Shown here piece by piece: positions 4,945 to 5,433 of a stretch of 5,433 nt of DNA. The notes under the pieces are model-generated. The model was not told where the DNA came from. It saw only the letters and a program-made list of their open reading frames with translations, and did no database searches. The first letter of the stretch is position 1. The number at the start of each line of letters is the position of its first letter. The stretch is from the NCBI GenBank assembly GCA_900548935.1, contig URMR01000130.1:1-5433 (forward strand). Reading direction: 5' to 3'. A program made the position numbers and the translations under genes. This DNA comes from an uncultured Collinsella sp. (GTDB taxonomy: Bacteria > Actinomycetota > Coriobacteriia > Coriobacteriales > Coriobacteriaceae).

Positions 4945-5433
4945 ATGAAATTCGCACGCGATTGTCGTTCGAGCGAATCTAACGAAGCAACCGCGCAGCT
5001 GCTGTTCGAAGCACTGCCGTGGATTAAAAACCTGACCGGCAAGACGGTCGTTATCAAATATGGCGGAGCAGCCATGGTTGACGAGCAGCTGCGCCGCGAC
5101 GTGATGAGCGACATCGTTTTGCTCAAGATCATCGGCATGCGCCCCGTCATCGTGCATGGCGGCGGCAAGGCCATCAACGAGGCGCTGGGCCATTACGATA
5201 TTCCTGTCGAGTTTAAGAACGGCCAGCGCGTGACCACGCCGGCGACCATGGATATCGTGCGCGAGGTGCTGGGCGGCAAGGTCAACCAGGAGCTGGTAGC
5301 TGCCATCAACCACCACGGCAACCTGGCCGTGGGCGTGTCCGGCAGCGACGCCGGTACCCTTATCGCCGAGCCTCTCGACCCAGAGCTCGGCCGCGTAGGC
5401 AAGGTCACGCACGTCAACACCGACTATATCGAG
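4945..5433 (+). CDS. argB: Acetylglutamate kinase, N-terminal part (3' end outside window)
   Basis: The first 163 codons of the enzyme that phosphorylates N-acetylglutamate with ATP, the step before ArgC; the family is about 290-300 residues long, so just over half is present. VVIKYGGAAM (35-44) carries Lys38 and the glycine pair that bind ATP phosphates. VIVHGGGKAIN (68-78) is the glycine-rich loop for N-acetylglutamate, with Lys75 where Pro is common. FKNGQRVTT (90-98) holds Arg95, expected to contact substrate. GGKVNQELVAAIN (110-122) and AVGVSGSDAGTLI (128-140) are further signatures. About 34 residues precede the first strand, including the amphipathic stretch TAQLLFEALPWIKNLTGK. This resembles the N-terminal helix of hexameric, arginine-inhibited kinases, so feedback inhibition by arginine is likely. 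The ATG at 4945 has GAGG six bases upstream. The gene follows argJ by 81 bases in the same reading frame and is probably in the same transcript. Confidence 0.95.
   Translation, partial: MKFARDCRSSESNEATAQLLFEALPWIKNLTGKTVVIKYGGAAMVDEQLRRDVMSDIVLLKIIGMRPVIVHGGGKAINEALGHYDIPVEFKNGQRVTTPATMDIVREVLGGKVNQELVAAINHHGNLAVGVSGSDAGTLIAEPLDPELGRVGKVTHVNTDYIE

Noticed and set aside
3964..5412. 482-codon open frame on the minus strand across argJ and argB
   Set aside because: It is antisense to two certain enzyme genes, has no recognisable motifs, and is explained by GC-biased third codon positions of the + strand genes.

Overview
The window looks like part of a GC-rich genome of the Coriobacteriia (Collinsella-like). 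I infer this from the high GC content, the protein flavour (Cys-rich, anaerobe-like arginine enzymes) and the ECF-transporter and flavin-binding genes; no rRNA or other marker confirms it. All genes lie on the + strand, and the window cuts a gene at each end.

Region 1 (1-2129) is the tail of an ECF-type vitamin or micronutrient transporter operon. It holds the C-terminal third or so of an energy-coupling ATPase (EcfA2-like), then EcfT (390-1190), which overlaps the ATPase stop codon by one base. Two tandem, clearly paralogous small proteins of the pyridoxamine 5'-phosphate oxidase-like (flavin-binding split-barrel) family follow, at 1221-1667 and 1719-2129. Short gaps suggest co-transcription, though an AT-rich direct repeat sits between the two paralogues. 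A very long GC-rich hairpin (2165-2222) closes the unit.

Region 2 (2130-2386) is the 257-bp intergenic region between the two operons. It holds that terminator-like hairpin, then a pair of 18-bp sites that resemble ArgR/AhrC ARG boxes, spaced exactly 21 bp apart. A possible extended -10 element, a small leader hairpin and a good ribosome binding site follow, directly before argC.

Region 3 (2387-5433) is the start of an arginine-biosynthesis cluster: argC, argJ and the first 163 codons of argB. ArgB phosphorylates N-acetylglutamate, ArgC reduces the acyl phosphate to the semialdehyde, and ArgJ moves the acetyl group from N-acetylornithine back to glutamate, so this is the cyclic acetyl-recycling version of the pathway. 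ArgB carries the N-terminal helix typical of arginine-inhibited enzymes.

The most unusual non-coding feature is the 137-bp argC-argJ gap. It ends in an intrinsic terminator with eight T residues only 22 bases before the argJ start, and several mutually exclusive stems can form in it. Transcripts entering from argC must read through, so this is a candidate attenuator or riboregulator inside the arg operon.
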